Shown here in pieces: positions 25,832 through 34,542 of a stretch of DNA of 64,000 nt (position 1 is its first letter; every line of letters starts with the position of its first letter). This stretch comes from Sphingomonas sp. Y57 (lineage in GTDB: Bacteria > Pseudomonadota > Alphaproteobacteria > Sphingomonadales > Sphingomonadaceae), in NCBI RefSeq assembly GCF_001015195.1, contig NZ_LDES01000055.1, forward strand, positions 62,001 through 126,000, in the 5' to 3' direction. A program made the position numbers and the translations under genes. A model generated the notes under the pieces. That model saw nothing but the letters and a program-made list of their open reading frames with translations, was not told the DNA's origin and searched no databases.

Positions 25832-27178
25832 ATGGAAGCGCTCGATCTCGACGTTGGCGAGCTGGGCCGTCGCTATCGTGACCGGACGCTGTCGCCGGTC
25901 GACGTCGAACGCGCCCTGACGGCTCGTATCGCCCGTCTCGATCCGGTGCTGGGCGCCTTCGCCGCCCTTGCGGGAGAGGCCGCGCAAAACGCGGCGCGGC
26001 AGGCGGAGGCGGAGCTGGCGGCCGGGATCGACCGAGGGCCGCTGCACGGTGTTCCGGTGACGGTCAAGGATCTATGCCTGACCCGCGACATGCCGACCAC
26101 GGCGGGATTGCGTGGCTTCGCGGACCGACTTCCGCGACGCGACGCCGCCGTCGTAGCGCGGCTGCGGGAGGCGGGCGCGGTGCTGATCGGCAAGACCTAT
26201 ACGACGGCGGGAGCCTTCGTCGATCCCGCCGCGGACCGGCCATTCCCTCGCCATCCATGGCGTGCGGACCTCTTCCCCGGAATGTCATCGACCGGCGCGG
26301 GTGTAGCGGTGGCGGCTGGTCTCTGCTCGGTAGCGATCGGAACGGACACCGGCGGGTCGATACGGCTGCCGTCGCTGTGCTGTGGGGTGAGCGGGTTCAA
26401 GCCGGCTTATGGACGGGTCGATGTCGAGGGCGTGTTCCCGTCCGCGCCGTCGCTCGATCATGTCGGGCCAATCGCACATAGCGTCGCCGATCTGGCGGCG
26501 GCGATGGCGGTGATAGGCGAGGGTGATGCGCAGCATCCCGTCGCCGATCTCGCGGGCGTGCGGATCGGAGTCGATCGCAGCACCCTCGAGCACACCGGGC
26601 CGAAGAGCCGCGGCGCGATCGAGCGGGCGATCGGGCTGTTCGAGACCCTTGGCCTGGCAACCGTAGAAGTGATCCTGCCGCCCGTTGCCGAACTGCTCGC
26701 CGCGACCGGCCGGCTGCAGGCATGGGAGACGGCGGCGGTCCATACTGACTGGTATCCAGTCCATCGAGAGGATTATGGGCCGGGCCTGGCCGCGACGATC
26801 GAGCGGGGCCGAGCAATGCAGGTCGGCGATCTGGACGAGTTCGTGACGGCCCGGGCGACCTATCGGCAGCAGCTCGAAACGGCGTTCGCCTCCGCGGACC
26901 TGATCATCCTGCCGGTGCTCACAATCGACACCCCGACGCTGGACGAATGGCGTGCCGCTATGCGCCAGGCCGACCCGCTCGGCGCTCGTTTCACCAAGCC
27001 GTTCAACGTGACCGGCCATCCGGTGCTCGTCTTGCCGGGCGGTATCGATGCCGAGGGCCTCCCGCTGGGTTTCCAGCTTGTCGCGCGACACGCGGACGAG
27101 GCGCTGCTGCTCGGCGCGGGGATCGCCGTTGAACGGGTGGGCGACCGGCCTCGTTGCGGCCGGCAAGCGCTGCCGTAG
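25832..27178 (+). CDS. Amidase (amidase-signature family)
   Basis: 448-residue amidohydrolase. The Ser-cisSer-Lys triad is intact with family spacing: Lys79 in VTVKDL, Ser153 in GMSSTGAG and Ser176 in GTDTGGSIR. The usual GGSSGG loop is altered to GMSSTGAG, which may change the substrate range. GAGGACGG precedes the ATG. The C-terminus is short and Arg-rich (DRPRCGRQALP). Substrate unknown; next to a peptidase, peptide or amino-acid amides are possible. Confidence 0.88.
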   Translation: MEALDLDVGELGRRYRDRTLSPVDVERALTARIARLDPVLGAFAALAGEAAQNAARQAEAELAAGIDRGPLHGVPVTVKDLCLTRDMPTTAGLRGFADRLPRRDAAVVARLREAGAVLIGKTYTTAGAFVDPAADRPFPRHPWRADLFPGMSSTGAGVAVAAGLCSVAIGTDTGGSIRLPSLCCGVSGFKPAYGRVDVEGVFPSAPSLDHVGPIAHSVADLAAAMAVIGEGDAQHPVADLAGVRIGVDRSTLEHTGPKSRGAIERAIGLFETLGLATVEVILPPVAELLAATGRLQAWETAAVHTDWYPVHREDYGPGLAATIERGRAMQVGDLDEFVTARATYRQQLETAFASADLIILPVLTIDTPTLDEWRAAMRQADPLGARFTKPFNVTGHPVLVLPGGIDAEGLPLGFQLVARHADEALLLGAGIAVERVGDRPRCGRQALP

Positions 27179-27230
27179 CGTTCGACCAGATTGATGCGGT
27201 CGGCGAGCGCCGCCAGACTGTGGCATAAGA

Positions 27231-27689
27231 ATGAAGTCCTGCTATATCGCCCGCATGACTATGGTGGACATCGATGTCTGGGTCGGCAGGACGCTGTTCG
27301 TGCCGCCGATCATCAAGCTATGCCAGCTCACTCGGCAGAGCCAATATGCGGTTTCCCGCCTGTTCTGGTTCATCACCGCGCTCGATCAGCTGCGCATCGC
27401 CACGTCCCTGACGTCGCAGATCATCGCCGGCCTGTTCAGCCTGTTCATGATGGTCACGGCGTCGCTGCGTGCCGACATACCGGCATTCAGCATGCGCTGG
27501 TTCCGGATGGTGGCGCTGGCTTTCCTGCTGCTCGACATCTTTTCGGGCGTGGTCAGTGGGCAATGGAAGGGCGTGGAGATATGGGTGTTGGTGCTCTTCG
27601 CCGAATATGCGGCGACGATCACCCACGTTCCGCCCAGCGAAAAGAAGCACGCCTCCCGGGCCGCACGGCCGAACGAAGCGCGGCGTTGA
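27231..27689 (+). CDS. Hypothetical membrane protein
   Basis: 152 residues with two to three hydrophobic helices in the middle (SQIIAGLFSLFMMVTASL, WFRMVALAFLLLDIFSG, WVLVLFAEYAATIT) and a charged C-terminal tail. No recognisable family. The ATG at 27231 could be replaced by 27255 or 27261. It ends 17 bp before the next gene and probably shares its transcript. Confidence 0.55.
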   Translation: MKSCYIARMTMVDIDVWVGRTLFVPPIIKLCQLTRQSQYAVSRLFWFITALDQLRIATSLTSQIIAGLFSLFMMVTASLRADIPAFSMRWFRMVALAFLLLDIFSGVVSGQWKGVEIWVLVLFAEYAATITHVPPSEKKHASRAARPNEARR

Positions 27690-27706
27690 CGGCGTTTCAG
27701 GAGCAA

Positions 27707-28834
27707 ATGATGCCTCACCCGATCCTCTCCATCGCCCTTCTCGCCATGGTCCCGGCCGTCCCGGCGATCGCCGCTCAGGCCCCCATCACGGCCGGTCGGC
27801 CCTTCGCGGACAAGCCGTTCAAATCGGAGGAGGTCGCGCGGTTCGACAATCCCTGGGCAATGACGTTCCTGCCGGACGGGCAGATACTGGTTAGTGAGAA
27901 AGCCGGCCGGCTGTTGCTGCTGTCGTCCGATGGCGCTCGGCGCGCCGCCGTCGAGGGCCTACCCGCTGTCGATTCGAGTGGGCAGGGGGCTTTGGGCGAA
28001 GTTGTCGCCCATCCCGACTTCGCGACCAACCGCCTGATCTATTTCAGCTATTCGGCACCGGGTTCGCCGAACGGCATCGTGCTTGCGCGCGGCAAGTTGG
28101 TCGGCGATCCTGGCGGCGCGCGCCTGGAAGGTGTGACAATCCTCTATCGCGCGCATCCGCTCAAGAGCGGCGGTCATTATGCGGGGCGGATCGCCTTCTC
28201 GCCCGACGGCCATCTCTTCTTCTCGATGGGAGAGCGGCAGAAGTTCACGCCCGCGCAGGAGCCTGACGGCGTGTTGGGCAAGATCGTGCGCCTGACGATG
28301 GACGGTAAGCCGGCGGCGGGCAATCCGCTCGCGGCCAAGGGATTCGATCCTGCCATCTGGAGCTATGGACATCGCAACCCGCTGGGGCTGGCCTTCGACC
28401 TGAAAGGGCGGCTGTGGGATGCGGAGATGGGCCCCAAGGGCGGTGACGAGGTCAATCTGATCCTGCCGGGCCGAAATTACGGTTGGCCGATCGTGTCGAA
28501 CGGCGATCATTATGATGGCAAGCCGATCCCCGACCACGCGACCCGGCCCGAGTTCGAGGCACCGAAGGTGAGTTGGAACCCCTCGATCTCGCCGTCGAGC
28601 CTGCTGGTCTATTCGGGCAAGCTCTTCCCCCAATGGCACGGCAAGGCACTGGTCAGCGCACTTTCGGGAGAGATGCTGATCCTGGTCGACCTGGGCGAGG
28701 ACGGCGCGAAGGAAGAGGCCCGTTACTCGATGGGCCGGCGCATCCGGGCAGTGGACCAAGGGCCGGGCGGCGCGGTCTATGTGCTGGAGGACAAGGCGGG
28801 CGGGCGGCTGTTGCGGCTGACGCCGACGGGCTAG
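27707..28834 (+). CDS. PQQ-dependent soluble sugar (aldose) dehydrogenase
   Basis: 375-residue periplasmic beta-propeller of the YliI/soluble glucose dehydrogenase family. Signal peptide ends near AIAAQA. Family motifs: NPWAMTFLPDGQILVSEKAG, GHRNPLGLAFD, GPKGGDEVN and NYGWPIVSNG, which line the PQQ and calcium site. It oxidises aldoses to lactones; electron acceptor unknown. No PQQ synthesis genes are in the window. Double ATG at 27707/27710 with GGAG just upstream. Confidence 0.9.
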   Translation: MMPHPILSIALLAMVPAVPAIAAQAPITAGRPFADKPFKSEEVARFDNPWAMTFLPDGQILVSEKAGRLLLLSSDGARRAAVEGLPAVDSSGQGALGEVVAHPDFATNRLIYFSYSAPGSPNGIVLARGKLVGDPGGARLEGVTILYRAHPLKSGGHYAGRIAFSPDGHLFFSMGERQKFTPAQEPDGVLGKIVRLTMDGKPAAGNPLAAKGFDPAIWSYGHRNPLGLAFDLKGRLWDAEMGPKGGDEVNLILPGRNYGWPIVSNGDHYDGKPIPDHATRPEFEAPKVSWNPSISPSSLLVYSGKLFPQWHGKALVSALSGEMLILVDLGEDGAKEEARYSMGRRIRAVDQGPGGAVYVLEDKAGGRLLRLTPTG

Positions 28835-28938
28835 GGCGCTTCACGATCCGGTTGCATCGGATCGGCCGCTCTAGCTTATTGTCTTATCGCGATTTCCGAG
28901 GCGGCAGATGTTCCATCTGCCTAGAAATCGCTCCAGAT

Positions 28939-29613
28939 TCAGGGACGCCGCACGACGAGGACCGAGACCTCGCAGCGGATGCGGAAGCCAAGCGATTCAT
29001 ACAGCCGGATGGCGCCGGTGTTGCTGGCATAGGCGTGGAGGAACGGTACCTCGCCACGTGCGGCGATCCGGTTGGCGACGATGGTCGAGAGCAGGCCGGC
29101 GAGTCCCTGTCCGCGAAAGTCGGGATGGGTGCAGACGCCGCTCACCTCGCAATGGCCCGGCGGCTTCAGGCGCTCGCCTGCCATGGCGGCGAGTCGTCCG
29201 TCGATCCGAATGCCGATGAAGCCACCGAACAGATGCGTGTTCGACAGGAAGGGGCCTGGCTCCGTGAGCGTCGCCAGCGCGAGCATCTCGGGCGCGTCGC
29301 CATCACCGAGAGGAACGACCCGCCTGTCGGGCCCTGCGGGGGGCACCGCCTCGGCGACCATCTGGACGCCAAGCGCCTGCTTCTCGACGATCACGCCGGG
29401 TGGAACGGCGATAGGACCCGTTTCGAGCAATATGAGGGACCCTTCCGGGGGGAGCAGCCCGGCCAATGCCGACTGAGCCTCGATCGAGCTGTCCCGAGTG
29501 GCGGCCAGGGGGCTGATATCGGCGCGATAGCGTCGCGCCCGCAGATCGCCGAGCGCGAAGGCTGCATGGCGGTCGGCAAGAGCGGCCCAGATCGGACGGT
29601 CGAGAGGATGCAC
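28939..29613 (-). CDS. GNAT family N-acetyltransferase
   Basis: About 224 residues. The acetyl-CoA loop is GVCTHPDFRGQGLA, followed by LHAYASNTGAIRLYESLGF, the typical C-terminal GNAT ending of the FR47-like group. Substrate unknown. The start is uncertain: GTG at 29613 opens HPLDRPIWAALADRHAAF, which looks like the real N-terminus, but has no clear ribosome site; the frame stays open to 29727. Confidence 0.8.
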   Translation of the reverse strand: MHPLDRPIWAALADRHAAFALGDLRARRYRADISPLAATRDSSIEAQSALAGLLPPEGSLILLETGPIAVPPGVIVEKQALGVQMVAEAVPPAGPDRRVVPLGDGDAPEMLALATLTEPGPFLSNTHLFGGFIGIRIDGRLAAMAGERLKPPGHCEVSGVCTHPDFRGQGLAGLLSTIVANRIAARGEVPFLHAYASNTGAIRLYESLGFRIRCEVSVLVVRRP

Positions 29614-29960
29614 ATGCGCGGACGCGGAGGTGCCGGACGGCGATGGCAAGCGAGGAATCCCGAACGATTGGCTTTGGGGCGTGACGCCCCGCCCTGGAGG
29701 ACGGCGGGGCGGGGCACGCTCAAGCACAAACCGCCCCCGAATATGCGCGGCATTGTGCCCTGCAAGGGCTATAGCGCATTTTCAGGCTGTCCGCGAGAGG
29801 GAGGGGGCAAGGTAACGATACTCAAAGGGAAAAACCCGCCGGGCCGTGGTCCGGCGGGTTCTTTTTCCTAAAAAGCCGGGGGTAGGGGGGGCTTTTCCGG
29901 CCTGATGTGCAGAACCGTCGGCACATCATCCGGGTTCCTTCACGTGCACCGGCTTTTCGA
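29614..29960. other. Intergenic region with hairpins and terminator
   Basis: About 350 bp between two minus-strand genes. It holds the GNAT upstream region, a strong terminator (29833-29866) and, next to the HNH stop, another hairpin TGATGTGC (29903-29910)/GCACATCA (29921-29928) whose core equals the urcA leader hairpin. No convincing gene. Confidence 0.5.
29833..29866. terminator. Bidirectional intrinsic terminator
   Basis: AACCCGCCGG (29833-29842) and CCGGCGGGTT (29851-29860), 8-nt loop. On the plus strand it is followed by CTTTTT; on the minus strand by TTTT, serving the response regulator-HNH pair that ends at 29961. Confidence 0.85.
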
Positions 29961-30248
29961 TCATCGGCGTCGGATCGCGCGGGTCGGCGCGTGGAAGTCG
30001 GGAGGCTTGCCGCCGATCCATACAAGGAAGCGGGCGACGTCCGGGTGACGGCGCAACCGATCGGGATCGGCAGGCAGGCGTGCCAGTTCGGCATTGCTGA
30101 AATGGGCATGGATGGCGCGATGGCAGATGGCATGGAGCGGCACTGTCGCACGTCCGCCGCGACTCTTCGGATGAGGATGATGCCATTCGGTTCGCTGGCC
30201 GAGCAGGCGGCCGCAGAGCCAGCAATATGGATCGACCGCCAAGGTCAT
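29961..30248 (-). CDS. HNH endonuclease domain protein
   Basis: 95 residues, a bare HNH domain: zinc ligands CWLC (9-12) and CH with His47 (42-47), the core EWHHPHPKSRGG (21-32) and a helical C-terminus (DRLRRHPDVARFLVWIGGK). The start overlaps the stop of the response-regulator gene (ATGA), an unusual partnership. Whether it cuts DNA, and where, cannot be told; there is no restriction-modification gene beside it. Confidence 0.83.
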   Translation of the reverse strand: MTLAVDPYCWLCGRLLGQRTEWHHPHPKSRGGRATVPLHAICHRAIHAHFSNAELARLPADPDRLRRHPDVARFLVWIGGKPPDFHAPTRAIRRR

Positions 30249-30634
30249 TCCTGGCCCAGCAGCCGGGCCAGTTCGGCAAGCAGCGCTACGGGGCGATAGG
30301 ATTTCCGGAGAAAGGGCACCGAGTCCGGCACTGTTCCATCTTCCTGCCGAAGATGGCCCGAGGTCAGGATCAGCGGAAGGCCCGGCCAGCCTGCGTGCAC
30401 CCGGAGCGCCAGGCCGAGCCCGTCGATCGTCCCCGGCATCTTGATGTCGGTGAAGACAAGATCGATCTCGTCATGAACCTCGAGCAGGACCAGCGCTTGA
30501 TCGGCATCCTGCGCCTCGATCGTCGCGTAGCCTGCGTCCTCGATCGCCTCGACCGCCGTCATGCGCACGAACAACTCATCCTCGACAACGAGGATGGTCG
30601 CCTTGTCGCGGGTTGAATTGCTGCTGCCCTGCAC
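30245..30634 (-). CDS. Stand-alone response regulator receiver domain
   Basis: 129 residues, receiver domain only: acidic pair Glu18-Asp19 in VVEDE, phospho-acceptor Asp63 in VFTDIKMPG, Thr91/Ser92 and Lys111 in FLRKSY. No output domain, so it acts by protein contact, like FixJ-lacking phosphate sinks. The open frame starts with GTG at 30634, but GGAGG directly abuts that codon, so the true start may differ. No kinase is adjacent. Coupled to the HNH gene downstream. Confidence 0.87.
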   Translation of the reverse strand: MQGSSNSTRDKATILVVEDELFVRMTAVEAIEDAGYATIEAQDADQALVLLEVHDEIDLVFTDIKMPGTIDGLGLALRVHAGWPGLPLILTSGHLRQEDGTVPDSVPFLRKSYRPVALLAELARLLGQE

Positions 30635-30787
30635 CTCCGCTCATCCCACCAACGCGTCGTCGCATCTCTGGGTGCCCGATTTTCGTTACGGACTCCAGAG
30701 CTGAACCTTGTATATCGGGCGAGCCCGCGTCGCGATGCCCGATAGAGTCCCGAAGGAGCTATGCGGATGAAATAACCCTCGGGCAGT

Positions 30788-30817
30788 GGAACCAGCCCTC
30801 GGGGGGCGCCGTATCTA
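30788..30817 (+). promoter_or_regulatory. ECF-sigma-type promoter candidate of the bufferin operon
   Basis: GGAACC (30788-30793) and CGTATCT (30810-30816) are 16 bp apart: the GAAC-type -35 and CGT-type -10 of ECF sigma factors. The bufferin genes of Caulobacter are under the ECF factor SigF, so the arrangement fits. The leader would be about 35 nt. Confidence 0.5.
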
Positions 30818-30856
30818 CGTGCGCCACCCAAGGCATAAACCAGGGGAGAATGAAGG

Positions 30857-31129
30857 ATGACCACCGTCAAGACCGGCGTCAGTGCCGCCGCTTCCGCCGC
30901 CCTCATCGCCTTCACAGCGATGCAGGCTGCGCCCGCATTTGCGGATGCCTCCACCGAAGCCAAGACCGTCCATTGCTATGGCGTCAACAGCTGCAAGGGC
31001 GCTTCCGATTGCGCCACGGCCAAGCATTCGTGCAAGGGCCAGAACGCCTGCAAGGGCCAAGGTTATAAGGACATGACCGCGGACGCCTGCAAGGCCGCCG
31101 GCGGCACCACCGAGCCGAAGAAGAAATAG
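30857..31129 (+). CDS. Bufferin-type copper-binding peptide precursor (BufA2-like)
   Basis: 90 residues: signal peptide ending AFA-DA (about residue 29), then a cysteine-rich mature peptide with cysteines 40, 46, 52, 59, 65 and 78, in the repeated pattern NSCKG, HSCKG, NACKG. Bufferins are periplasmic peptides in which some cysteines are converted to thiooxazoles by a DUF692 (MNIO) enzyme and which sequester copper. GGGGAG precedes the ATG. A hairpin separates it from the modification genes. Confidence 0.88.
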   Translation: MTTVKTGVSAAASAALIAFTAMQAAPAFADASTEAKTVHCYGVNSCKGASDCATAKHSCKGQNACKGQGYKDMTADACKAAGGTTEPKKK

Positions 31130-31138
31130 GCTCCGGAA

Positions 31139-31165
31139 CGGCCGGGCGGTACCACTGCCCGGCCG
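31139..31165 (+). other. Hairpin between bufA and bufB
   Basis: Perfect arms CGGCCGGGC (31139-31147) and GCCCGGCCG (31157-31165), 9-nt loop, no T-run. Placed between the peptide gene and its modification genes, it probably protects the bufA message and lowers expression of bufBC, giving more precursor than enzyme. Confidence 0.6.
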
Positions 31166-31175
31166 GTCATCCGCC

Positions 31176-32012
31176 ATGTCCGACATGTCCGGCTCTCTCT
31201 TCGGCCTTGGTCTCCGCAAGCCGCATTATGGCGACTTCCTCGATGGCGAGGCAGTGGTCCCGGTCGATTTCGTCGAGGTGATCTCTGAGAATTTCATGGT
31301 CGCCGGCGGACGGCCGCGCGATGTCCTGCGCCGCGTGCGCGAGCGCCATCCGGTTGCGCTGCATGGCGTCTCGATGTCGGTGGGGTCCGCGGACGGCATC
31401 GATCGCGACTATCTCGCGCGGCTTCGTCTGCTGGTCGACGACGTCGATCCGCTGTTCGTCTCCGATCATCTTTGCTGGACGCGGATAGAGGGATTCAGTG
31501 CTCATGACCTGCTGCCGCTGCCCTATACCGAGGAAGCGCTCGACGTGGTCTGCACCAATATCGCGATTGCGCAGGACGTGCTTGGCAGGACGCTGCTGAT
31601 CGAGAATCCCTCCAGCTACGTCGTTTTCGACGCGCCGATGACCGAATGGGAATTCCTTGAGGCAATGTGTGCGCGCACCGGCTGCGGGCTGCTGCTCGAC
31701 GTTAACAACATCTATGTCAGCGCGACCAATCATGGCTTCGACGCCCATGCTTATCTGGCCGGAATCCCTGCCGGACGGGTCGCGCAGATCCATCTCGCCG
31801 GGCACAGCCAGGGGCGCTCCTTGCTGATCGACACGCACGATCGCCCGGTGCCGCCGCCGGTATGGGCGCTTTACGAGGCGGCGATCGCGAGGTTCGGGCC
31901 GGTCGCCACCATGATCGAGCGCGACGATGATATCCCGCCGCTGGCCGAGCTGCTCGATGAACTGCAGATCGCACGTGACATGATGCGCACTCGTGGGCGG
32001 AAGGCCGCATGA
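31176..32012 (+). CDS. bufB: DUF692 multinuclear non-haem iron oxidase (BufB)
   Basis: 278-residue TIM-barrel iron enzyme of the MNIO family that modifies cysteines of the bufferin precursor. Metal-site segments visible: DFVEVISENF, HGVSMSVG, SDHLCW, LIENPSSY, LLLDVNNIYV and IHLAGHSQG. It overlaps bufC by ATGA. The partner protein BufC recruits the precursor. Confidence 0.9.
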   Translation: MSDMSGSLFGLGLRKPHYGDFLDGEAVVPVDFVEVISENFMVAGGRPRDVLRRVRERHPVALHGVSMSVGSADGIDRDYLARLRLLVDDVDPLFVSDHLCWTRIEGFSAHDLLPLPYTEEALDVVCTNIAIAQDVLGRTLLIENPSSYVVFDAPMTEWEFLEAMCARTGCGLLLDVNNIYVSATNHGFDAHAYLAGIPAGRVAQIHLAGHSQGRSLLIDTHDRPVPPPVWALYEAAIARFGPVATMIERDDDIPPLAELLDELQIARDMMRTRGRKAA

Positions 32013-32752
32013 GCCTGCTGGCAATGCAGCGTGATTTTCGCGCATGGCTTTCGGAGGTCTCCGACGATGCGGCGCTTCGCCTCGGTGAGGCCGCGCGGCC
32101 GGGCTTGGAAGTCTATCATGACAATTATCGCGCGGCGTTGGCGAACTGCCTGGCCGAGGTATTCGAGCGTGTCCACCTGTGGATCGGGGACGAGCGCTTC
32201 CGATCGACGACGGCAGCGCATGTCGACGTCACTCCGCCGCGCGGCTGGACGCTCGACGCCTACGCCGCCGACTTCCCGGAAACGCTCGACCTGCTGTTCC
32301 GCGACGATCCCGAGATCGCCGAGCTGGGCTGGCTTGACCTCGCCCTGTCGGAAGCCTTTGTCGGTCCCGACGTGGGGGCGATCGATCCGGGCCAGCTAAG
32401 CGAAGTTGACTGGGACCGGGCGGTGTTGCGCCTGTCGCCGACGCTCGCGACCCAGGTGTTCCGCAGCAACGCAGCAGCGATCTGGTCGGCGCTGTCGGCG
32501 GCCGGGACGCCGCCCCCGGCCGCGCTGCTGCCCGAACCGGCGACTATCCTTGTATGGCGCAAGGGGTTCACCGCCCGTTTCCGCACTGCCGATCCGATCG
32601 AGGCCAAGGCGATCGGCCTGGCTCGATCGGGAGCGAACTTCGGCATGATCTGCGCGGCGATGGTCGAGCAGATCGGAGAAGAAGCCGTGGCCGCTACCGG
32701 CCAGTTCCTGGGACACTGGCTGCGGGAGGGCCTGGTCGTGGGGGTCGATTGA
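32009..32752 (+). CDS. bufC: DUF2063 partner protein (BufC)
   Basis: 247 residues of the DUF2063/HvfC family: N-terminal helical domain with YHDNYRAALANCLAEVF and a second domain ending LGHWLREGLV. In bufferin loci this protein binds the precursor and hands it to the DUF692 enzyme. The start overlaps bufB; the stop is 7 bp from the end of the convergent SDR gene. No DoxX-type bufD gene follows. Confidence 0.88.
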   Translation: MSLLAMQRDFRAWLSEVSDDAALRLGEAARPGLEVYHDNYRAALANCLAEVFERVHLWIGDERFRSTTAAHVDVTPPRGWTLDAYAADFPETLDLLFRDDPEIAELGWLDLALSEAFVGPDVGAIDPGQLSEVDWDRAVLRLSPTLATQVFRSNAAAIWSALSAAGTPPPAALLPEPATILVWRKGFTARFRTADPIEAKAIGLARSGANFGMICAAMVEQIGEEAVAATGQFLGHWLREGLVVGVD

Positions 32753-32759
32753 TCGGAGA

Positions 32760-33536
32760 TCAGGAGCGGTAACGATCCGCGGCATGCCGGTGCGACAGAT
32801 TGGGACGCAGCGCAGCCCGGGCCGCCAGATAGGCGTCGAAATCGCGCGCGTCGGGCAGCGCCGGGATAGTGACCCCCTCGCCCTGGTCCAGTCCGGCAAG
32901 CGCGGCATCCACCATCTCGCCGACTTCCATCACCATTTCGGCCGGAATCTGCGACAGTTGCTCCTGATCCCATATCGCGGTGCGGGTGATGCCCGGCAGC
33001 ACGGCCTGAACGCGAACGCCCTTGGCGCCAAGTTCCACCTGCAGCGCTTCGGTCAGAGCGAGGACGAAGGCCTTGGTCGCCGGATAGACGGCAGTGAAAC
33101 CGTCGGGCATCAACGCCGTGACCGAGGCGAGGTTGATGATCGCGCCCGCGCCATTGGCGACGAGGCGAGGCGCGATCGCGGCGGCGAGTCGGGTTACGGC
33201 AAGGACGTTGAGATTGATCAAGCCGGTCAGGAAAGCCGGATCGGCATCGGCGAACGGGCCTTCTCCCGCCACACCCGCATTGTTGACGAGCATGTCGATC
33301 GTCTCGTCGTCGCGCAACATGGCCTCGACCCTGGCCAGGTCATCCGCCCTGCCGAGATCGGCCGGCAGGATCTCGACCGAGACGCCGGCTTCGGCGCGGA
33401 GCCTGGCGGCGAGCGTTTCGAGCCTGGCGGCGTTGCGGGCGACGAGTATGAGGTCCCGGCCGCGTCGGGCGAGGCGATCGGCATAAGCTTCGCCAATCCC
33501 GCTGGAAGCGCCGGTGATGAGTGCCTTGGTTGTCAT
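32760..33536 (-). CDS. Short-chain dehydrogenase/reductase
   Basis: 258-residue SDR of the classical type: cofactor motif TGASSGIG (8-15), NNAG (85-88) and the catalytic Ser138, Tyr151, Lys155 (YPATK). The Arg35 in LVARNAARLE suggests NADP preference. Substrate unknown. It lies downstream of the alpha/beta hydrolase on the same strand (52-bp gap), and both may be controlled by the divergent GlxA-type regulator. Confidence 0.9.
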   Translation of the reverse strand: MTTKALITGASSGIGEAYADRLARRGRDLILVARNAARLETLAARLRAEAGVSVEILPADLGRADDLARVEAMLRDDETIDMLVNNAGVAGEGPFADADPAFLTGLINLNVLAVTRLAAAIAPRLVANGAGAIINLASVTALMPDGFTAVYPATKAFVLALTEALQVELGAKGVRVQAVLPGITRTAIWDQEQLSQIPAEMVMEVGEMVDAALAGLDQGEGVTIPALPDARDFDAYLAARAALRPNLSHRHAADRYRS

Positions 33537-33588
33537 GGAGGGTTCCTTTGCATGGCGATCCCCTCCCGGTGCGGGAGGGGGAGTTGGT

Positions 33589-34416
33589 TCAGGCGTTGAT
33601 GAAGTCCAGCAGGTCAGCGTTGAACCGGTCCTGATGGGTCTGGGTCAGGCCATGGTCTGCGCCTTCATAGATTTTCAGGACGGCATGCTTGACGATCTTC
33701 ACCGTGGACAGGGCTGAGGCGTCGATCGGGACGATCTGGTCGTCGCTGCCGTGCAGGACGAGCGTCGGCACATCGAACTTCGCCAAATCTTCGCTGAAGT
33801 CGCTTTCCGAGAAGGCGCGGATGCTGTCTAGCTGACCCTTGAGCCCGCCCATCATTCCCTGCCGCCAGAAGTCATCCCGGATACCCTCCGAAATCACCGC
33901 GCCCTGGCGGTTATAGCCGTAGAAGGGGATGGTGATGTCCTTGAAATATTGCGAGCGATTGTCGAACGTGCCCTTGCGGATGTCGTCGAACGCCTCGATC
34001 GGCAGACCGATCGGATTGGCTTCGGTCTTCAGCATCAAAGGGGGGACCGCTCCGATCAGGCCGACCTTCGCGACGCGTGCGGTGCCATGCCGGCCGATGT
34101 AGCGGGTGACTTCCCCACCGCCCGTCGAATGGCCGACCAGGATGATGTCGCGCAGGTCGAGCTGTTCGATCAGTTCGGCCAGGTCGTCGGCATATTGGTC
34201 CATATTGTTGTTGTCCCAGACCTGGTCCGAGCGGCCATGGCTGCGGCGATCATGGGCAATGGCACGGAAGCCCTGACTGGCGAAGAAGACAAGCTGGGCG
34301 TCCCACGCGTCGGCGGTCAACGGCCAGCCGTGGGAGAAGATGATCGGCTGGCCATTCCGCGGCCCCCAATCCTTGTAGAAGATGCGGGTGCCGTCCTTGG
34401 TGGTGATCGTGTTCAT
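33589..34416 (-). CDS. Alpha/beta hydrolase, non-haem chloroperoxidase-like
   Basis: 275 residues. [13 protein letters not shown] forms the oxyanion region, nucleophile Ser97 lies in VGHSTGGGE, acid in [10 protein letters not shown] and His in GADHGLT, the arrangement of cofactor-free haloperoxidase/perhydrolase enzymes (arylesterases). Divergent from the GlxA-type regulator gene with inverted and direct repeats in between. Confidence 0.88.
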   Translation of the reverse strand: MNTITTKDGTRIFYKDWGPRNGQPIIFSHGWPLTADAWDAQLVFFASQGFRAIAHDRRSHGRSDQVWDNNNMDQYADDLAELIEQLDLRDIILVGHSTGGGEVTRYIGRHGTARVAKVGLIGAVPPLMLKTEANPIGLPIEAFDDIRKGTFDNRSQYFKDITIPFYGYNRQGAVISEGIRDDFWRQGMMGGLKGQLDSIRAFSESDFSEDLAKFDVPTLVLHGSDDQIVPIDASALSTVKIVKHAVLKIYEGADHGLTQTHQDRFNADLLDFINA

Positions 34417-34422
34417 GTCGCT

Positions 34423-34486
34423 ATTCCTTCTGCTTGAATGGGCGGCATTTCTGCCTGTGGTTGAAGGAATAGGGCAGAGGCGGCAT
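34423..34486. promoter_or_regulatory. Repeat elements in the divergent promoter region
   Basis: Inverted repeat ATTCCTTC (34423-34430)/GAAGGAAT (34463-34470) and direct repeat GGCGGCAT (34441-34448 and 34479-34486) between the hydrolase and its likely AraC/GlxA-type regulator. AraC-type proteins usually bind direct repeats, so the GGCGGCAT pair is the better operator candidate. Confidence 0.4.
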
Positions 34487-34542
34487 GGTGGGGATTGGCG
34501 GATTCGACATTATCCGGGGCAAAATCGACAAAGGATTTGACG

